This document shows, in pieces, positions 35,689-45,102 of a stretch of 64,000 bases of DNA. The translations under genes were made by a program, and so were the position numbers. Within the stretch, counting starts at the first letter, position 1, and the number at the start of each line of letters is the position of its first letter. Under the pieces are notes generated by a model. The model saw only the letters and a program-made list of their open reading frames with translations, searched no databases and was not told the origin of the DNA. Origin of the DNA: Corynebacterium sp. (GTDB taxonomy: Bacteria > Actinomycetota > Actinomycetes > Mycobacteriales > Mycobacteriaceae); NCBI GenBank assembly GCA_030530875.1, contig JAUMUD010000004.1, positions 1 to 64,000 of the forward strand, given 5' to 3'.

Positions 35689-36396
35689 GTGGCCAAAAAA
35701 TTCGGTGCTCATTGGCATAACTATCGACGCTCCCTGGACATGTGGTCGCAGTCGCTTAAACCGAGCCTCATTCTTGATGGAATCAAGAGTGTGCGCGAGC
35801 TCATTATTCCGGCCCGCTGTGGGGGCTGCGGAAAAGCCGGTTTTGAACTATGTCCAGAGTGCATGATTTTACTTCGGAAGGCCCCTCACCAGCTCTTTCC
35901 TACCGTCGATACGCGCTGCCCTCTCTATGCGCTGGGCCCCTATTCAGGCCCCTGGCGCAACCTCATTTTGGACATTAAAATCCGACGCCGATATGACCTC
36001 TTTCCCTATGCGGGGGCCCTCCTTAAAGCAGGTGTGGAATATCTCACATCGGGCAATTTTTTGGAGGAAAATTGGGCCGTTGTGTCCGCGCCGACCTCCG
36101 ATCGGAGCCGAAAAAAGCGCGGCTGTGACATCGTCACGGAGATAGGGAAATTCGCCGGTTTAGAACCCATTATGGTTGTAAAACACACAGGTCAAGTGGC
36201 TGATTCTGAAGGATTAGGTCCCGCCGAGCGCCGCAAAAACCTACGGGGCGGTATCCAGGTGATTTCCGATCCGCCGAAAAGGGTGCTTTTGATCGACGAT
36301 GTCATTACCACTGGAGCTACCATCGCTGCCACTGCTGATGTGCTCCGGGCCCATGGAAGCCACGTAATTGGCGCTGTGGGTATCTGTGGGGCATAA
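35689..36396 (+). CDS. ComF-family phosphoribosyltransferase-like protein
   Basis: About 235 residues. An N-terminal zinc ribbon, CGGCGKAGFELCPEC, is followed by a type I phosphoribosyltransferase fold ending in the PRPP loop VLLIDDVITTGAT. ComF proteins are linked to DNA uptake in competent bacteria, but the gene is widespread in non-competent actinobacteria next to hpf and secA, as here. I chose GTG 35689, preceded by GGGAGGAAGGGG; a frame from 35620 and an ATG at 35740 are alternatives. The gene ends 89 bp before hpf. Confidence 0.85.
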   Translation: MAKKFGAHWHNYRRSLDMWSQSLKPSLILDGIKSVRELIIPARCGGCGKAGFELCPECMILLRKAPHQLFPTVDTRCPLYALGPYSGPWRNLILDIKIRRRYDLFPYAGALLKAGVEYLTSGNFLEENWAVVSAPTSDRSRKKRGCDIVTEIGKFAGLEPIMVVKHTGQVADSEGLGPAERRKNLRGGIQVISDPPKRVLLIDDVITTGATIAATADVLRAHGSHVIGAVGICGA

Positions 36397-36403
36397 AATC
36401 TGT

Positions 36404-36453
36404 TATTCTGTTCTTACCGCACTTGATTGCGTAGTACGCAACGGAAGCCGTTG
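36404..36453 (+). promoter_or_regulatory. hpf leader with two overlapping hairpins
   Basis: TATTCT at 36404-36409 is a -10 candidate. The following leader has two inverted repeats that share the bases CAA: TTGCGTA-G-TACGCAA (36427-36441) and CAACGG-AAG-CCGTTG (36439-36453). Only one can form fully at a time. GGGAGG follows about 10 bases before the hpf ATG. A regulatory role is inferred. Confidence 0.4.
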
Positions 36454-36485
36454 CCGTTCCTTTTACAGTATGGGAGGTAGTCATT

Positions 36486-37130
36486 ATGACCACGCCAGAG
36501 ACCAAGGATCTCAAGATCACCATCACTGGACGTAACGTAGAGGTGCCTGAGCACTTCGCAGAGCGTGTCCACAGCAAGCTTGAAAAGATTGCTCGCCTGG
36601 ACCCGACCCTCACTTTCTTCCACGTCGAGCTTCAGCACGAAAATAACCCACGCCGCGGCGATCTGACTGACCGTATTCAGATCACTGCCACCGGCAAGGG
36701 CCACATTGCCCGTGCAGAGGCCAAGGAAGATAGCTTCTATGCAGCACTCGAGACCGCCCTTGCCCGCATGGAGCGCTCCCTGCGTAAGGTGAAGGCTCGT
36801 CGACAGATTTCCCGTTCTGGTCACCGTGCACCGCTGGGTACCGGTGAAGCCACCGCCGAGTTCCTCGCAACTGAGGCTGCTTCCACCGAGCCAGCTGGCA
36901 AGTACGATGTCGACCCTTATGCCGATTCTGTCGAGGATGTTCTTCCAGGTCAGGTCGTGCGTAAGAAGGAGCACACCGCAACACCAATGAGCGTCGACGA
37001 AGCCCTGAGCGAAATGGAGCTTGTTGGCCACGACTTCTTCCTCTTCGTTGATGAAGAGACTGGTCGTCCAAGCGTCGTTTATCGTCGCCACGCATATGAC
37101 TATGGTCTGATTGCTTTGGCTGAAGCCTAG
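36486..37130 (+). CDS. hpf: Long-form ribosome hibernation promoting factor
   Basis: A 214-residue Hpf that pairs 70S ribosomes into inactive 100S dimers in slow growth. The N-terminal HPF/RaiA domain (LKITITGRNVEVPEHFAERVHSKLEKIARLD, about residues 8-110) joins through a linker to the C-terminal dimerisation domain, PMSVDEALSEMELVGHDFFLFVDEETGRPSVVYRRHAYDYGLI, typical of the long form. GGGAGG lies upstream of the ATG. It precedes secA, the conserved order. The leader carries overlapping hairpins. Confidence 0.96.
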   Translation: MTTPETKDLKITITGRNVEVPEHFAERVHSKLEKIARLDPTLTFFHVELQHENNPRRGDLTDRIQITATGKGHIARAEAKEDSFYAALETALARMERSLRKVKARRQISRSGHRAPLGTGEATAEFLATEAASTEPAGKYDVDPYADSVEDVLPGQVVRKKEHTATPMSVDEALSEMELVGHDFFLFVDEETGRPSVVYRRHAYDYGLIALAEA

Positions 37131-37313
37131 TCTCACACAACCACAGCGCCTGCCGCCCTCGGGTGGTGGGCGTCTTTTTCTATGGAAATACGCTAGGAAT
37201 TTTTCGTCGAAAAGCAAAAAGCTGTAATCCGTAGTATTTTTCCTGTAATATTTAAGATCGTAGATTTTTCTGAATTAAGTGAGTAATAAGTAGAAACAGA
37301 GGGGCTTTAGGCC

Positions 37314-39911
37314 GTGTTACTTTCCAAGATTCTGCGTGTGGGCGAAGGCCGCGCGATTAATCGTCTGAAGAAGACCGCCGAGCAGGTTATTAATTTGGAC
37401 GAGCAGTTCTCTGCTTTGAGCGATGAAGAGCTCAAGGCAAAGACTGTTGAGTTCAAGGAACGCCTGAAAAATGGTGAGACTTTGGACGATATCCTGCTCG
37501 AGGCATTCGCAACTGCACGTGAAGCTTCCTGGCGTGTGCTCGGCCAGAAGCACTATATTGTTCAGATTATGGGTGGCGTGGCCCTGCACTTCGGCAATGT
37601 TGCCGAGATGCGCACCGGTGAGGGTAAGACCCTGACCTGTGTGCTTCCCGCTTACCTTAATGCGCTGTCCGGCAAGGGCGTTCATGTTGTGACCGTGAAC
37701 GACTACCTGGCTAAGCGTGACGCTGAGTGGATGGGTCGTGTCCACCGCTTCCTGGGTCTTACCACTGATGTGATTCTTTCCGGTATGAACCCACAGCAGC
37801 GTCGTGCCGCCTATGCTGCTGATATTACTTATGGCACCAATAATGAGCTCGGCTTTGACTACCTGCGCGATAATATGGCGCGTTCCATGGCTGAGACCGT
37901 GCAGCGTGGCCACAACTTCGCCATCATCGACGAGGTTGACTCCATTCTTATCGACGAGGCCCGTACCCCACTCATTATTTCTGGTCCTACCGATACTTCC
38001 TCCCAGTGGTACACCACCTTCGCACGCCTCGTGCCAAATATGGAGCGCGATATCCACTATGAAGTAGATGAGCGTAAGCGCACCATTGGTATTAAGGAAG
38101 AGGGCGTGGCCTGGGTTGAGGATAAGCTCGGCATTGATAACCTCTATGCCCCTGAGCACTCCCAGCTTGTTAGCTACCTGAATAACGCCATTAAGGCCAA
38201 GGAGCTCTTTGAGCGCGATAAGGACTATATTGTCCGCAACGGTGAGGTCCTCATTGTGGATGAGTTCACCGGTCGTGTGCTCCAGGGCCGCCGTTATAAC
38301 GAGGGTATGCACCAGGCCATTGAGGCCAAGGAAAATGTGGAAATCAAGGCTGAGAATCAGACCCTTGCTACCATTACCCTGCAGAATTACTTCCGCCTCT
38401 ACGAGAAGCTGTCCGGTATGACCGGTACCGCTGAAACTGAGGCCGCCGAGCTCCACCAGATCTATAAGCTCGACGTGATGCAGATCCCAACCAACCGCCC
38501 AGTTCAGCGTGTGGATCTCCCTGACCTTGTCTACAAGACCCAGGAAGCTAAGTTCGCGGCCGTGGCCGAGGATATTGCTGAGCATGTGGAAAAGGGCCAG
38601 CCAGTGCTCGTTGGTACCACCAGCGTTGAGCGCTCCGAGTACCTTTCCCGTCTGCTGCAGAGCCGCGGCATTAAGCACACTGTTTTGAATGCTAAGCATA
38701 ATGAGCAGGAAGCCGAGATTGTTGCCCAGGCGGGTCTGCCAAGTGCTGTGACCGTGTCCACCAATATGGCCGGTCGTGGTACCGACATCGTGCTCGGTGG
38801 TAACCCAGATATTCTCGCCGATATTGCTCTGCGTGAGCGCGGCCTGAACCCAGTGGATACCCCAGAAGAGTATGAGGCTGCGTGGGATGAGGCCATTGAG
38901 AAGGCCAAGGCTCGTTCCAAGGAGCTCGCTGAGCAGGTTCGTGAGGCCGGTGGCCTCTACGTTCTCGGTACTGAGCGCCATGAGTCCCGCCGTATCGATA
39001 ACCAGCTGCGTGGTCGTGCCGGCCGTCAGGGTGACCCAGGTAAGACCCGCTTCTACCTCTCCATGCGCGATGAGCTCATCGTCCGTTTCGTTGGCGCCAC
39101 CATGGAAAATATGATGAACCGCCTTAACGTTCCTGATGATGTGCCAATTGATTCCCGCATGGTCACTAATGCCATTAAGGGTGCTCAGGCCCAGGTTGAG
39201 AACCAGAACTTCGAAATGCGTAAGAATGTGCTTAAGTATGACGAGGTTATGAATGCTCAGCGTAAGGTCGTCTATGCCGAGCGCCGCGAAATCCTTGAGG
39301 GCATGGATGTTTCCGACCAGGTCAAGGACATGATCCGCGATACCATCGAGGCCTATGTCCACGGCGCCACCGCCGAGGGTTATGTTGAGGACTGGGATCT
39401 GGGCAAGCTCTGGACCGCCATTGGTTCTTTGTTCACCCCACGCTTTAGCTACCAGGAGCTTATCGACGGCTCCGAGTACGGTGCTGCAGGTGAGTTGCGC
39501 CCTAATAACCTCATCGATGCGCTCTGTGATGATGCACTCAAGCAGTACCAGGAGCTTGAGGATGCCGTTGCCTCCATCGGTGGCGATGAGCAGATGCGCA
39601 ATATTGAGCGCCAGGTCATCATGAGCGTTGTTGACCAGAAGTGGCGTGAGCACCTTTATGAGATGGACTACCTCAAGGAAGGTATTGGCCTTCGTGCCAT
39701 GGCCCAGCGTGATCCTCTGGTGGAATACCAGAAGGAAGGTGGCGATATGTTCAACGCCATGAAGGACGCTGTGAAGGAAGAGTCTGTCCGCCAGCTCTTT
39801 ATGCTGCGCAACCAGTTTGTGCAGGCAGCTGAGCCAGCCTCCGTCCAGGTCGAAACCGCTCCTGAGCCAGACCCAAGCCAGATGACTGAGTCCGGCCCGC
39901 AGGAGCCGTAG
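37314..39911 (+). CDS. secA: Preprotein translocase ATPase SecA1
   Basis: The motor of Sec-dependent export across the cytoplasmic membrane. The 865 residues have the N-terminal [20 protein letters not shown], Walker A MRTGEGKT near residue 98, Walker B and DEAD-like [23 protein letters not shown], and the second ATPase domain, [14 protein letters not shown], with [10 protein letters not shown]. The C-terminal zinc-binding cysteines of E. coli SecA are absent, which is normal in actinobacteria. The start is GTG 37314 with AGAGGGG upstream. Strong preferred-codon bias suggests high expression. Confidence 0.98.
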   Translation: MLLSKILRVGEGRAINRLKKTAEQVINLDEQFSALSDEELKAKTVEFKERLKNGETLDDILLEAFATAREASWRVLGQKHYIVQIMGGVALHFGNVAEMRTGEGKTLTCVLPAYLNALSGKGVHVVTVNDYLAKRDAEWMGRVHRFLGLTTDVILSGMNPQQRRAAYAADITYGTNNELGFDYLRDNMARSMAETVQRGHNFAIIDEVDSILIDEARTPLIISGPTDTSSQWYTTFARLVPNMERDIHYEVDERKRTIGIKEEGVAWVEDKLGIDNLYAPEHSQLVSYLNNAIKAKELFERDKDYIVRNGEVLIVDEFTGRVLQGRRYNEGMHQAIEAKENVEIKAENQTLATITLQNYFRLYEKLSGMTGTAETEAAELHQIYKLDVMQIPTNRPVQRVDLPDLVYKTQEAKFAAVAEDIAEHVEKGQPVLVGTTSVERSEYLSRLLQSRGIKHTVLNAKHNEQEAEIVAQAGLPSAVTVSTNMAGRGTDIVLGGNPDILADIALRERGLNPVDTPEEYEAAWDEAIEKAKARSKELAEQVREAGGLYVLGTERHESRRIDNQLRGRAGRQGDPGKTRFYLSMRDELIVRFVGATMENMMNRLNVPDDVPIDSRMVTNAIKGAQAQVENQNFEMRKNVLKYDEVMNAQRKVVYAERREILEGMDVSDQVKDMIRDTIEAYVHGATAEGYVEDWDLGKLWTAIGSLFTPRFSYQELIDGSEYGAAGELRPNNLIDALCDDALKQYQELEDAVASIGGDEQMRNIERQVIMSVVDQKWREHLYEMDYLKEGIGLRAMAQRDPLVEYQKEGGDMFNAMKDAVKEESVRQLFMLRNQFVQAAEPASVQVETAPEPDPSQMTESGPQEP

Positions 39912-39958
39912 GACGATACTGGCGTATCGCCCTCCGGGTCTTGTGGCCAGTAGTAGTA

Positions 39959-39990
39959 AGAAAGCCTCCGCTTAGTAGCGGGGGCTTTCG
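39959..39990 (+). terminator. Hairpin downstream of secA
   Basis: GAAAGCCTCCGC, a 6-base loop, GCGGGGGCTTTC. The stem is strong but there is no long T-tract. It lies between convergent genes and next to a family A palindrome. Confidence 0.6.
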
Positions 39991-39991
39991 G

Positions 39992-40005
39992 CTTGTTTAG
40001 ACAAG
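39992..40005. repeat. 14-bp palindrome, family A
   Basis: CTTGTTTAGACAAG, two bases after the hairpin downstream of secA. Identical to the copy at 5206. Confidence 0.75.
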
Positions 40006-40015
40006 AGGAATGAAG

Positions 40016-40549
40016 TTATTCCTTGAATAAGTCCTCCTTGGATGAGATTTCTTCTTCGTTCTTGGAACGCTCTAAGCGCATAATGCGGTAGGTGCCTAGG
40101 CGCACGAGGGAAATATCGGCGACCTTGAGTAGATTGGCATGGACCTTCACCGAGAGGGTGAAAATAAAGCTAATGCCATTCTCTAAGGTGAATTCGCCGA
40201 AAACCGCATCGGCCATTTGTCGGCCATTGCTAAGCTTGAAGCTATAGGGGCGACCAAGCAGGCGGTAAAAGTGGGCTGCTTGGAAGCGCGCTTCCGGCAA
40301 TAGCATTCGCGCAGAGGGGTGCCTGGTACCGCAACACATTTCAAGGGCTACCGTCGCAAAGGCAGTAAATTCCTCGGCGCTTAATGTACCAATCAGCGGA
40401 TCATAGGTGGGGCAGGGAAGTGGTAGCGCGTGGCCCGGATGAGTATTGCCGGCATCGAGTGCCATGGGCGCGTATGAGCGGCCCGGCCGGAAGCATCGCG
40501 GCGCCTTAATGTGGCTAAAGCCGGGCTGAGTATACATGTCATGAGACAT
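40016..40549 (-). CDS. Rv3235/DUF6459-like protein
   Basis: About 177 residues. The N-terminal 60 are rich in proline and probably disordered. The rest (AEEFTAFATVALEMCCGTRHPSARMLLPEARFQAAHFYRLLGRP, then a beta-rich end) resembles the small Rv3235 family found near secA in actinobacteria. The function is unknown. The start may be ATG 40549 (MSHDMYTQ) or a GTG at 40573; a TATATT element on the minus strand near 40586-40591 would serve either. It converges with secA. The family link is from memory of its pattern. Confidence 0.65.
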   Translation of the reverse strand: MSHDMYTQPGFSHIKAPRCFRPGRSYAPMALDAGNTHPGHALPLPCPTYDPLIGTLSAEEFTAFATVALEMCCGTRHPSARMLLPEARFQAAHFYRLLGRPYSFKLSNGRQMADAVFGEFTLENGISFIFTLSVKVHANLLKVADISLVRLGTYRIMRLERSKNEEEISSKEDLFKE

Positions 40550-40663
40550 ACCTGGTGGATAGTGACAACGCACACAGGAAACGGTAATATAGAGGTAAAA
40601 ATAAGTTTAGCACGAATGCGATTTTGGCCAAAGAAAATTAGGAAACCGAAGGAGAATGGCCCC

Positions 40664-41074
40664 GTGAAGGGTTTGATCGTCGATTATTGCGGCGTATTAG
40701 ATGGTACTGATGAGGAGCAGCGCCGTTGGCGTGCTTTCTTTACCGCGGCCAAAGCCGAGGGCGTGGAAATTGCCATCTTGTCCAATGATCCCGGCGGTCC
40801 TGGTTCGGAGCCAATTCGTGAATGGGAATATCGTGGCATTGTCGATGCCGTGTGCCTCTCCGGGGAAATTGGATTTGCCAAGCCCGATAGGCGCGCCTTC
40901 GAATACGCCGCCGAGACCGTCCATGCACCCCTCAATGAGTGCGTCATGGTCGATGATTCCATAACAAATATTCGTGCAGCAGTAGATAATGGCCTTGTTG
41001 GCTGCTACTACCAGCAATTTGACCGAACCGTCGTGGAGCTCCAGGGCCTATTTAAGCTCCCCGGCGAATTTTAA
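40664..41074 (+). CDS. HAD-family hydrolase
   Basis: A 136-residue small haloacid-dehalogenase-type protein. Motif I is VDYCGVLDG, with the nucleophile Asp; the usual +2 acidic residue is not present (CG follows). Motif II is ILSND, the motif III lysine is in GFAKPD, and motif IV is MVDDSITNI. The short length means almost no cap domain. The substrate is unknown. GTG 40664 with GAAGGAG 9 bases upstream is the clear start; a longer frame from 40511 overlaps the divergent gene. The DUF6912 gene follows after 8 bp. Confidence 0.85.
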   Translation: MKGLIVDYCGVLDGTDEEQRRWRAFFTAAKAEGVEIAILSNDPGGPGSEPIREWEYRGIVDAVCLSGEIGFAKPDRRAFEYAAETVHAPLNECVMVDDSITNIRAAVDNGLVGCYYQQFDRTVVELQGLFKLPGEF

Positions 41075-41082
41075 GGAGCCTC

Positions 41083-41595
41083 ATGCGCGTCTATATTCCC
41101 GCCACTTTTGATATGCTTCACCAGCTCTCCGAAGCCCAGGAAATGCCAATCCGCATGGGCTATGGTTTCGCGGTAACCCCAGCTCTTCTTGGTTCTTTCA
41201 ATGAGGGGGATGCCGAGGAGATTGATTATTTCGCCTTCAATGATGCCTCCCTGGCAAGTTTGCGCCTGCTCACCATCGGGCAGGATAGCCATTTCCCACT
41301 CCGCCGCGTGGTGATTACTGCTGAGATCCCCGATTCGCGCCTGAGCTTCGATCCTGAGTTGACGGAATCCTTGGTGCGTATCGACGGCAACCTCAAATAC
41401 AGCGACATTATTGCCTTCCACGTGGATACTGCTGAGGGTGAAACCTTCGTGGAAAAGGCTCTACCACTTCTTGACCGCGCTGAGATCGGTGATGAGGATG
41501 CGCAGCTGACTGTGGGCGATGCTTTGGACCAACTTCTGGCTTGGTTCGACTCCACAGAACTCGGATTGTTGACTTTAGACTCACTAGATGTTTAA
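41083..41595 (+). CDS. DUF6912 family protein
   Basis: A 170-residue soluble protein starting MRVYIPATFDMLHQL, the signature start of the actinobacterial family now named DUF6912, usually next to the HAD gene and near secA. The rest is acidic, with a regular alpha/beta pattern (YDFAFNDASLASLRLLT-like segment, RRVVITAEIPDSRL). No catalytic motif is evident. AAGGAG lies 5 bases before the ATG, in the tail of the HAD gene, so the two form an operon. The function is unknown. Confidence 0.8.
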   Translation: MRVYIPATFDMLHQLSEAQEMPIRMGYGFAVTPALLGSFNEGDAEEIDYFAFNDASLASLRLLTIGQDSHFPLRRVVITAEIPDSRLSFDPELTESLVRIDGNLKYSDIIAFHVDTAEGETFVEKALPLLDRAEIGDEDAQLTVGDALDQLLAWFDSTELGLLTLDSLDV

Positions 41596-41776
41596 TCATC
41601 TAAAACAAATATTTTTAGCTGGAGGTTCACGAAAGTGGGCCTCTATTTGCGTATTTGGGTTTTCTGTAAAGTAACTGTGAATTGAAAAATTTTGGCTGTC
41701 TTACTTTGCGCATGAAACTTACCTTTTGGTAAACTACGGTCTCGTAACCTCAACGACTTCCCTTCAGGAGACTTTT

Positions 41777-42838
41777 ATGCCAATCCGTGATGGCCTTAAG
41801 GGCGTACGTGGCTTGCTGCGTCGCTTTACTACACCATTGCTTCCGGATGATTACACCCATCTGATCAACCCACTGTGGTCGGCCCGCGAGTTCCGCGGCA
41901 AGATCATTTCGGTTGAGCATCCAACCGAAGACACCGTCAGCCTTGCCATTGAGCCAGGTTGGGGTGTGCCAGTGGAATTCAATGCCGGCCAGTTCATTGG
42001 CATTGGCGTGGCTATCGATGGCCGTTTCACCTGGCGTTCCTACTCGCTGACCTGCGCCCCAACTTTCATTCAGGGTGAGATTTTCACCGTGACCGTGCGC
42101 GCAGTTCAGGATGGTACCCTCTCTAACCACCTGCTTGCCTATGCCAAGCCAGGTCAGGTTGTGCGTTTGGCTGCTCCTGCTGGTGAATTCCACCTGAGCA
42201 ACCCACTGCCAGAGAAGATGATTTTCGCTGCTGCTGGCGTTGGTATCACCCCAATCATCTCCATGCTGCGCACCATTGAGCAGACCGACGCTGCCGCCCT
42301 TAAGCGCTGCGTCCTCTTTAACACCATTCACATGCAGGAGCACCTGCTCTTCGGTGCTGATATTGCTCGTATGGAGGCCGCTGGTCTTCGCGTCATCAAC
42401 CGCATCTCCAGCGTTGATGGCCGACTTTCGAGTACTGACTTCGACAAGTTCGTCGAAAAACCACAGGGCAGTGTGGCATATGTTTGTGGTCCAACCAGCT
42501 TCATCGATATGGTGAAGGCCTGGGGCGAGGCCAATGAGGTTGATGTTCGTTCTGAGACTTTCGTTCTGAATCGCGAGAGTGACGCACAGGGTGGCCACAT
42601 TTCCTTCGGTGACCGTGCCGAGGCCGATTTTGATGGCGCCACCACCTTGCTTGAGGCGGGCGAGGAACTCGGCGTGCACCTTCCATATGGTTGCCGCATG
42701 GGTATCTGCCAGACCTGCGTGTGCGAACTTGAGGATGGTTATGCCCGTGACCTGCGCACCGGTGAGACTCTGGGTCCTGGTGAGCGTGTTCGTACCTGTG
42801 TTTCTGTAGCCGCTGGCGATTGTCGAATCAAGGCCTAA
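41777..42838 (+). CDS. Ferredoxin-NADP reductase-type electron transfer protein for desaturase
   Basis: A 353-residue flavo-iron-sulfur protein. It has the FNR-type FAD domain (FTWRSYSLTCAP, with the RxYS motif), a NAD(P)H domain (FAAAGVGITPIISML, VCGPTSFID) and a C-terminal plant-type [2Fe-2S] ferredoxin domain (PYGCRMGICQTCVCELEDG ... RTCVS) with four cysteines. With the desaturase 9 bp downstream it matches the Rv3230c-DesA3 pair, in which it passes electrons from NADPH to the diiron desaturase. ATG 41777 with CAGGAG upstream is the start; the frame from 41726 adds an atypical N-terminus. Confidence 0.93.
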   Translation: MPIRDGLKGVRGLLRRFTTPLLPDDYTHLINPLWSAREFRGKIISVEHPTEDTVSLAIEPGWGVPVEFNAGQFIGIGVAIDGRFTWRSYSLTCAPTFIQGEIFTVTVRAVQDGTLSNHLLAYAKPGQVVRLAAPAGEFHLSNPLPEKMIFAAAGVGITPIISMLRTIEQTDAAALKRCVLFNTIHMQEHLLFGADIARMEAAGLRVINRISSVDGRLSSTDFDKFVEKPQGSVAYVCGPTSFIDMVKAWGEANEVDVRSETFVLNRESDAQGGHISFGDRAEADFDGATTLLEAGEELGVHLPYGCRMGICQTCVCELEDGYARDLRTGETLGPGERVRTCVSVAAGDCRIKA

Positions 42839-42847
42839 GGAGGAAAA

Positions 42848-44119
42848 ATGGCGATTGATAATATTAAGGCCTATGCGCACCTGACCGATGAGGATATTAA
42901 GGAAATCGGTCGACGTCTTGATGAAATCAAGCACGAGGTTGATAACAGCCTCGGTGAGAAAGATGCACGTTATGTGCGTAATCTGATTAAGTTCCAGCGT
43001 GGCCTTGAGGCTGTATCCCGTGCCACCTTGCTCTTTAGCCACAAGAAGCCTGCCTTCTGGACGGGCACTATTGGTTTGTTCCTGGCTAAGGGCCTGGAAA
43101 ATATGGAGCTTGGCCACAATATTATTCACGGCCAGTGGGACTGGATGAATGACCCTGAGATCCACTCCACCACCTGGGAATGGGATATGACTTGCCCATC
43201 CTCCCAGTGGATGCACTCCCACAACTACGTCCACCACAAGTACACCAATATTATTGGTAAGGACAATGACGTGGGATACGGTATCCTCCGTGTGACCCGC
43301 GACCGTAAGTGGCAGCCTTTTAATGCCTTCCAGCCTTTGACCAATGTGCTTTTGGCCAGCTTGTTCCAGTGGGCTATTGCCTTCTACGATGTTGAGCTGG
43401 GCCGCTATTTTGCTGGCCGCCAGTCCTGGAAGGAAACTGCTCCTCGCTTCTGGGAGGCCGTGCGCAAGTCCCGCCGCCAGGTGCTCAAGGACTATGTTTT
43501 CTGGCCACTGCTTTCTGGCCCGAACTTCTTCAAGACCATGAAAGCCAATGCCATTGCTAACTGGATGCGTTCTGTCTGGGCATATATGGTCATCTTCTGC
43601 GGTCACTTCCCTGATGAGGCTGAGACCTTCACCAAGGAGCAGCTGGCCAATGAGGATCGCAATGAGTGGTACCTGCGTCAGATCATTGGCTCCGCTAACT
43701 TCTATGGCGGCAAGATTATGACCATTCTCTCCGGTAACCTCAACTACCAGATTGAGCACCACCTCTATCCGGATATGCCATCCAACCGCTACGCTGAGGT
43801 CGGTGTCAAGGTCCGCGCTCTGTGCGAAGAGTATGACATTCCTTATAACGTCGACTCCTTCCCAGCACAGTTCTTGAAGGTGCAGCGCACCCTGCTCAAG
43901 CTCACACTGCCTAACCGCTTCCTGGCAGCTTCCCGCCATAATGCCCCTGAGGTTCGATCCAATAAGGCCTTCACCCCTGAGATTGAATCCCAGCTGCATA
44001 TTGGTGCCGACGCCCACGGTAAGCGCCACGGTCTGCGCCCTGGCCTTAAGCTAGTCAAGGCCATGCGCCCAACCGTGAAGCAGGGCCTACAGCACCTGGT
44101 TAATACCATCGGCAAGTAA
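42848..44119 (+). CDS. Membrane fatty acid desaturase (DesA3-like)
   Basis: A 423-residue integral-membrane diiron desaturase that introduces the delta-9 double bond into stearoyl- or palmitoyl-CoA. The three histidine boxes are present: HNIIH (residues 90-94), HSHNYVHH (123-130) and QIEHH (about 301-304). The acidic and aromatic N-terminus and several hydrophobic segments are typical. It follows its reductase by 9 bp, with AAGGAGG before the ATG. A strong terminator ends the operon. Oleate is the main unsaturated acid of corynebacteria, so the enzyme probably sets membrane and mycolate unsaturation. Confidence 0.93.
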   Translation: MAIDNIKAYAHLTDEDIKEIGRRLDEIKHEVDNSLGEKDARYVRNLIKFQRGLEAVSRATLLFSHKKPAFWTGTIGLFLAKGLENMELGHNIIHGQWDWMNDPEIHSTTWEWDMTCPSSQWMHSHNYVHHKYTNIIGKDNDVGYGILRVTRDRKWQPFNAFQPLTNVLLASLFQWAIAFYDVELGRYFAGRQSWKETAPRFWEAVRKSRRQVLKDYVFWPLLSGPNFFKTMKANAIANWMRSVWAYMVIFCGHFPDEAETFTKEQLANEDRNEWYLRQIIGSANFYGGKIMTILSGNLNYQIEHHLYPDMPSNRYAEVGVKVRALCEEYDIPYNVDSFPAQFLKVQRTLLKLTLPNRFLAASRHNAPEVRSNKAFTPEIESQLHIGADAHGKRHGLRPGLKLVKAMRPTVKQGLQHLVNTIGK

Positions 44120-44132
44120 AATCCTGCTTCCA

Positions 44133-44167
44133 CCGCACATAGCAACACCCGCTATGTGCGGTTTTTT
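44133..44167 (+). terminator. Rho-independent terminator of the reductase-desaturase operon
   Basis: CCGCACATAGC, a 7-base loop, GCTATGTGCGG, then TTTTTT; an 11-bp perfect stem. Confidence 0.92.
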
Positions 44168-44172
44168 CATGT

Positions 44173-44186
44173 CTTGTTTAAACAAC
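44173..44186. repeat. 14-bp palindrome, family A (last base differs)
   Basis: CTTGTTTAAACAAC, 5 bp after the T-tract of the desaturase terminator. Confidence 0.65.
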
Positions 44187-44334
44187 GTGAGTGCCAGTGC
44201 CGTGAGAGCAGGTCGAAGGCGGAGCTTGCTTAATGCTTGCTGACTTGGTGGTGGGATCCGGGTTCGACGTGGTTGCCTCGTGGTGCTGCGGGCCTTTGGG
44301 GGTAGTGCGGAAAGTGGCTGGTTATAGGCATGTT

Positions 44335-44349
44335 GAGGTTAAATCTTCA
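44335..44349 (+). repeat. Family B motif (T variant, weak)
   Basis: GAGGTTAAATCTTCA in the gap between the desaturase and TetR genes, 162 bp from a family A copy. Confidence 0.4.
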
Positions 44350-44384
44350 GCGCGAACTGGTGGCTTTGGTTGGTTTTGAGGGTA

Positions 44385-44417
44385 CAAAAAATGGGTGGAA
44401 GCGGAGTACCACCCATT
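44385..44417 (-). terminator. Rho-independent terminator of the MMPL-TetR operon
   Basis: On the minus strand ATGGGTGG, a 10-base loop, CCACCCAT, then TTTTTT. Confidence 0.85.
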
Positions 44418-44469
44418 ATGAATGCTGAATTCAAATTTTCTACTAGTTATTATTTCGGCTTAGTTCTTA

Positions 44470-45096
44470 TTAACCTCCTAGTTTGGTGTTGAGGCTGGGC
44501 ATGTCGCTGGCCCCGCGCTTGAGGGCGCGGAACAGTAGACGATAGGCGTCCTCCAGGGTTGTATCTGGAGATTCCAGCTGTTCTTTGCCATTTCGCCAAC
44601 CGAGGGTGACATTGGCAATGGTCGTGGAGACAATGGCGACCATCGCACTTTCTTCCTCGGTGGGCGAAAACTCAGGGATGGCATCCCTCAAGGTGCGAAC
44701 AACGAGGTTATTGCACAGGGTGCCAAGAATAGCCTCAGCTTCAGGAAGCTGGGAGCAAATGGCAACAGCGGACTGATAGGAGCTAATGGGGTCTTCGCGT
44801 CCTTCAGGACATTCCAAAACCACATACTCGAGGGCTTCCATGACAGTATCCCCTTGCTTGATGCGCTGCACGGCGACATCAAGGTAGCGCTGGAACTGCT
44901 CATTGACAAAGTGCACAAGGGCATCTTCCACAGAGCCAAAGTAATTATGGAAAGTCCGGGTGGAAACTCGCGCACTCTTGGCCACGGCGCTGACTGTGGC
45001 AGCAGCCTGGCCCTCATTCAAGATGAGCCCAGCAGCAGCACGGCCAAGGGCGGTGCGGGTTTCAGCCTTCTTTTGTTCTCGCAAAGACATAGTCAT
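44470..45096 (-). CDS. TetR-family regulator in operon with MMPL transporter
   Basis: A 208-residue repressor-type protein. The N-terminal helix-turn-helix is in ATVSAVAKSARVSTRTFHNYFGSVEDALVHFV (about residues 34-65); the C-terminal part is helical and presumably binds a ligand. It starts 7 bp after the stop of the MMPL gene on the same strand, so the two are co-transcribed. The natural operator would be the three tandem palindromes in front of the operon (47552-47608), giving autoregulation. ATG 45096 is taken as the start; ATG 45090 is also possible. Confidence 0.9.
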   Translation of the reverse strand: MTMSLREQKKAETRTALGRAAAGLILNEGQAAATVSAVAKSARVSTRTFHNYFGSVEDALVHFVNEQFQRYLDVAVQRIKQGDTVMEALEYVVLECPEGREDPISSYQSAVAICSQLPEAEAILGTLCNNLVVRTLRDAIPEFSPTEEESAMVAIVSTTIANVTLGWRNGKEQLESPDTTLEDAYRLLFRALKRGASDMPSLNTKLGG

Positions 45097-45102
45097 CAGC
45101 TT

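Noticed and set aside
35689..36396. ComF as proof that this organism takes up DNA, with families A or B as uptake sequences
   Set aside because: ComF-like genes are common in actinobacteria not known to be competent, and no other competence gene is in the window. Kept only as one hypothesis.
37317..39653. A 778-codon open frame on the minus strand of secA
   Set aside because: Shadow of a highly biased gene; the product has no domain and the secA frame is certain.
40592..40606. GAGGTAAAAATAAGT as another family B copy
   Set aside because: The match ends after GAGGTAAAA; the following bases differ, and it lies in AT-rich intergenic sequence where this is not surprising.
41750..44029. A 759-codon minus-strand open frame across the reductase and desaturase genes
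   Set aside because: It spans two well-identified genes on the other strand and is a codon-bias artefact.
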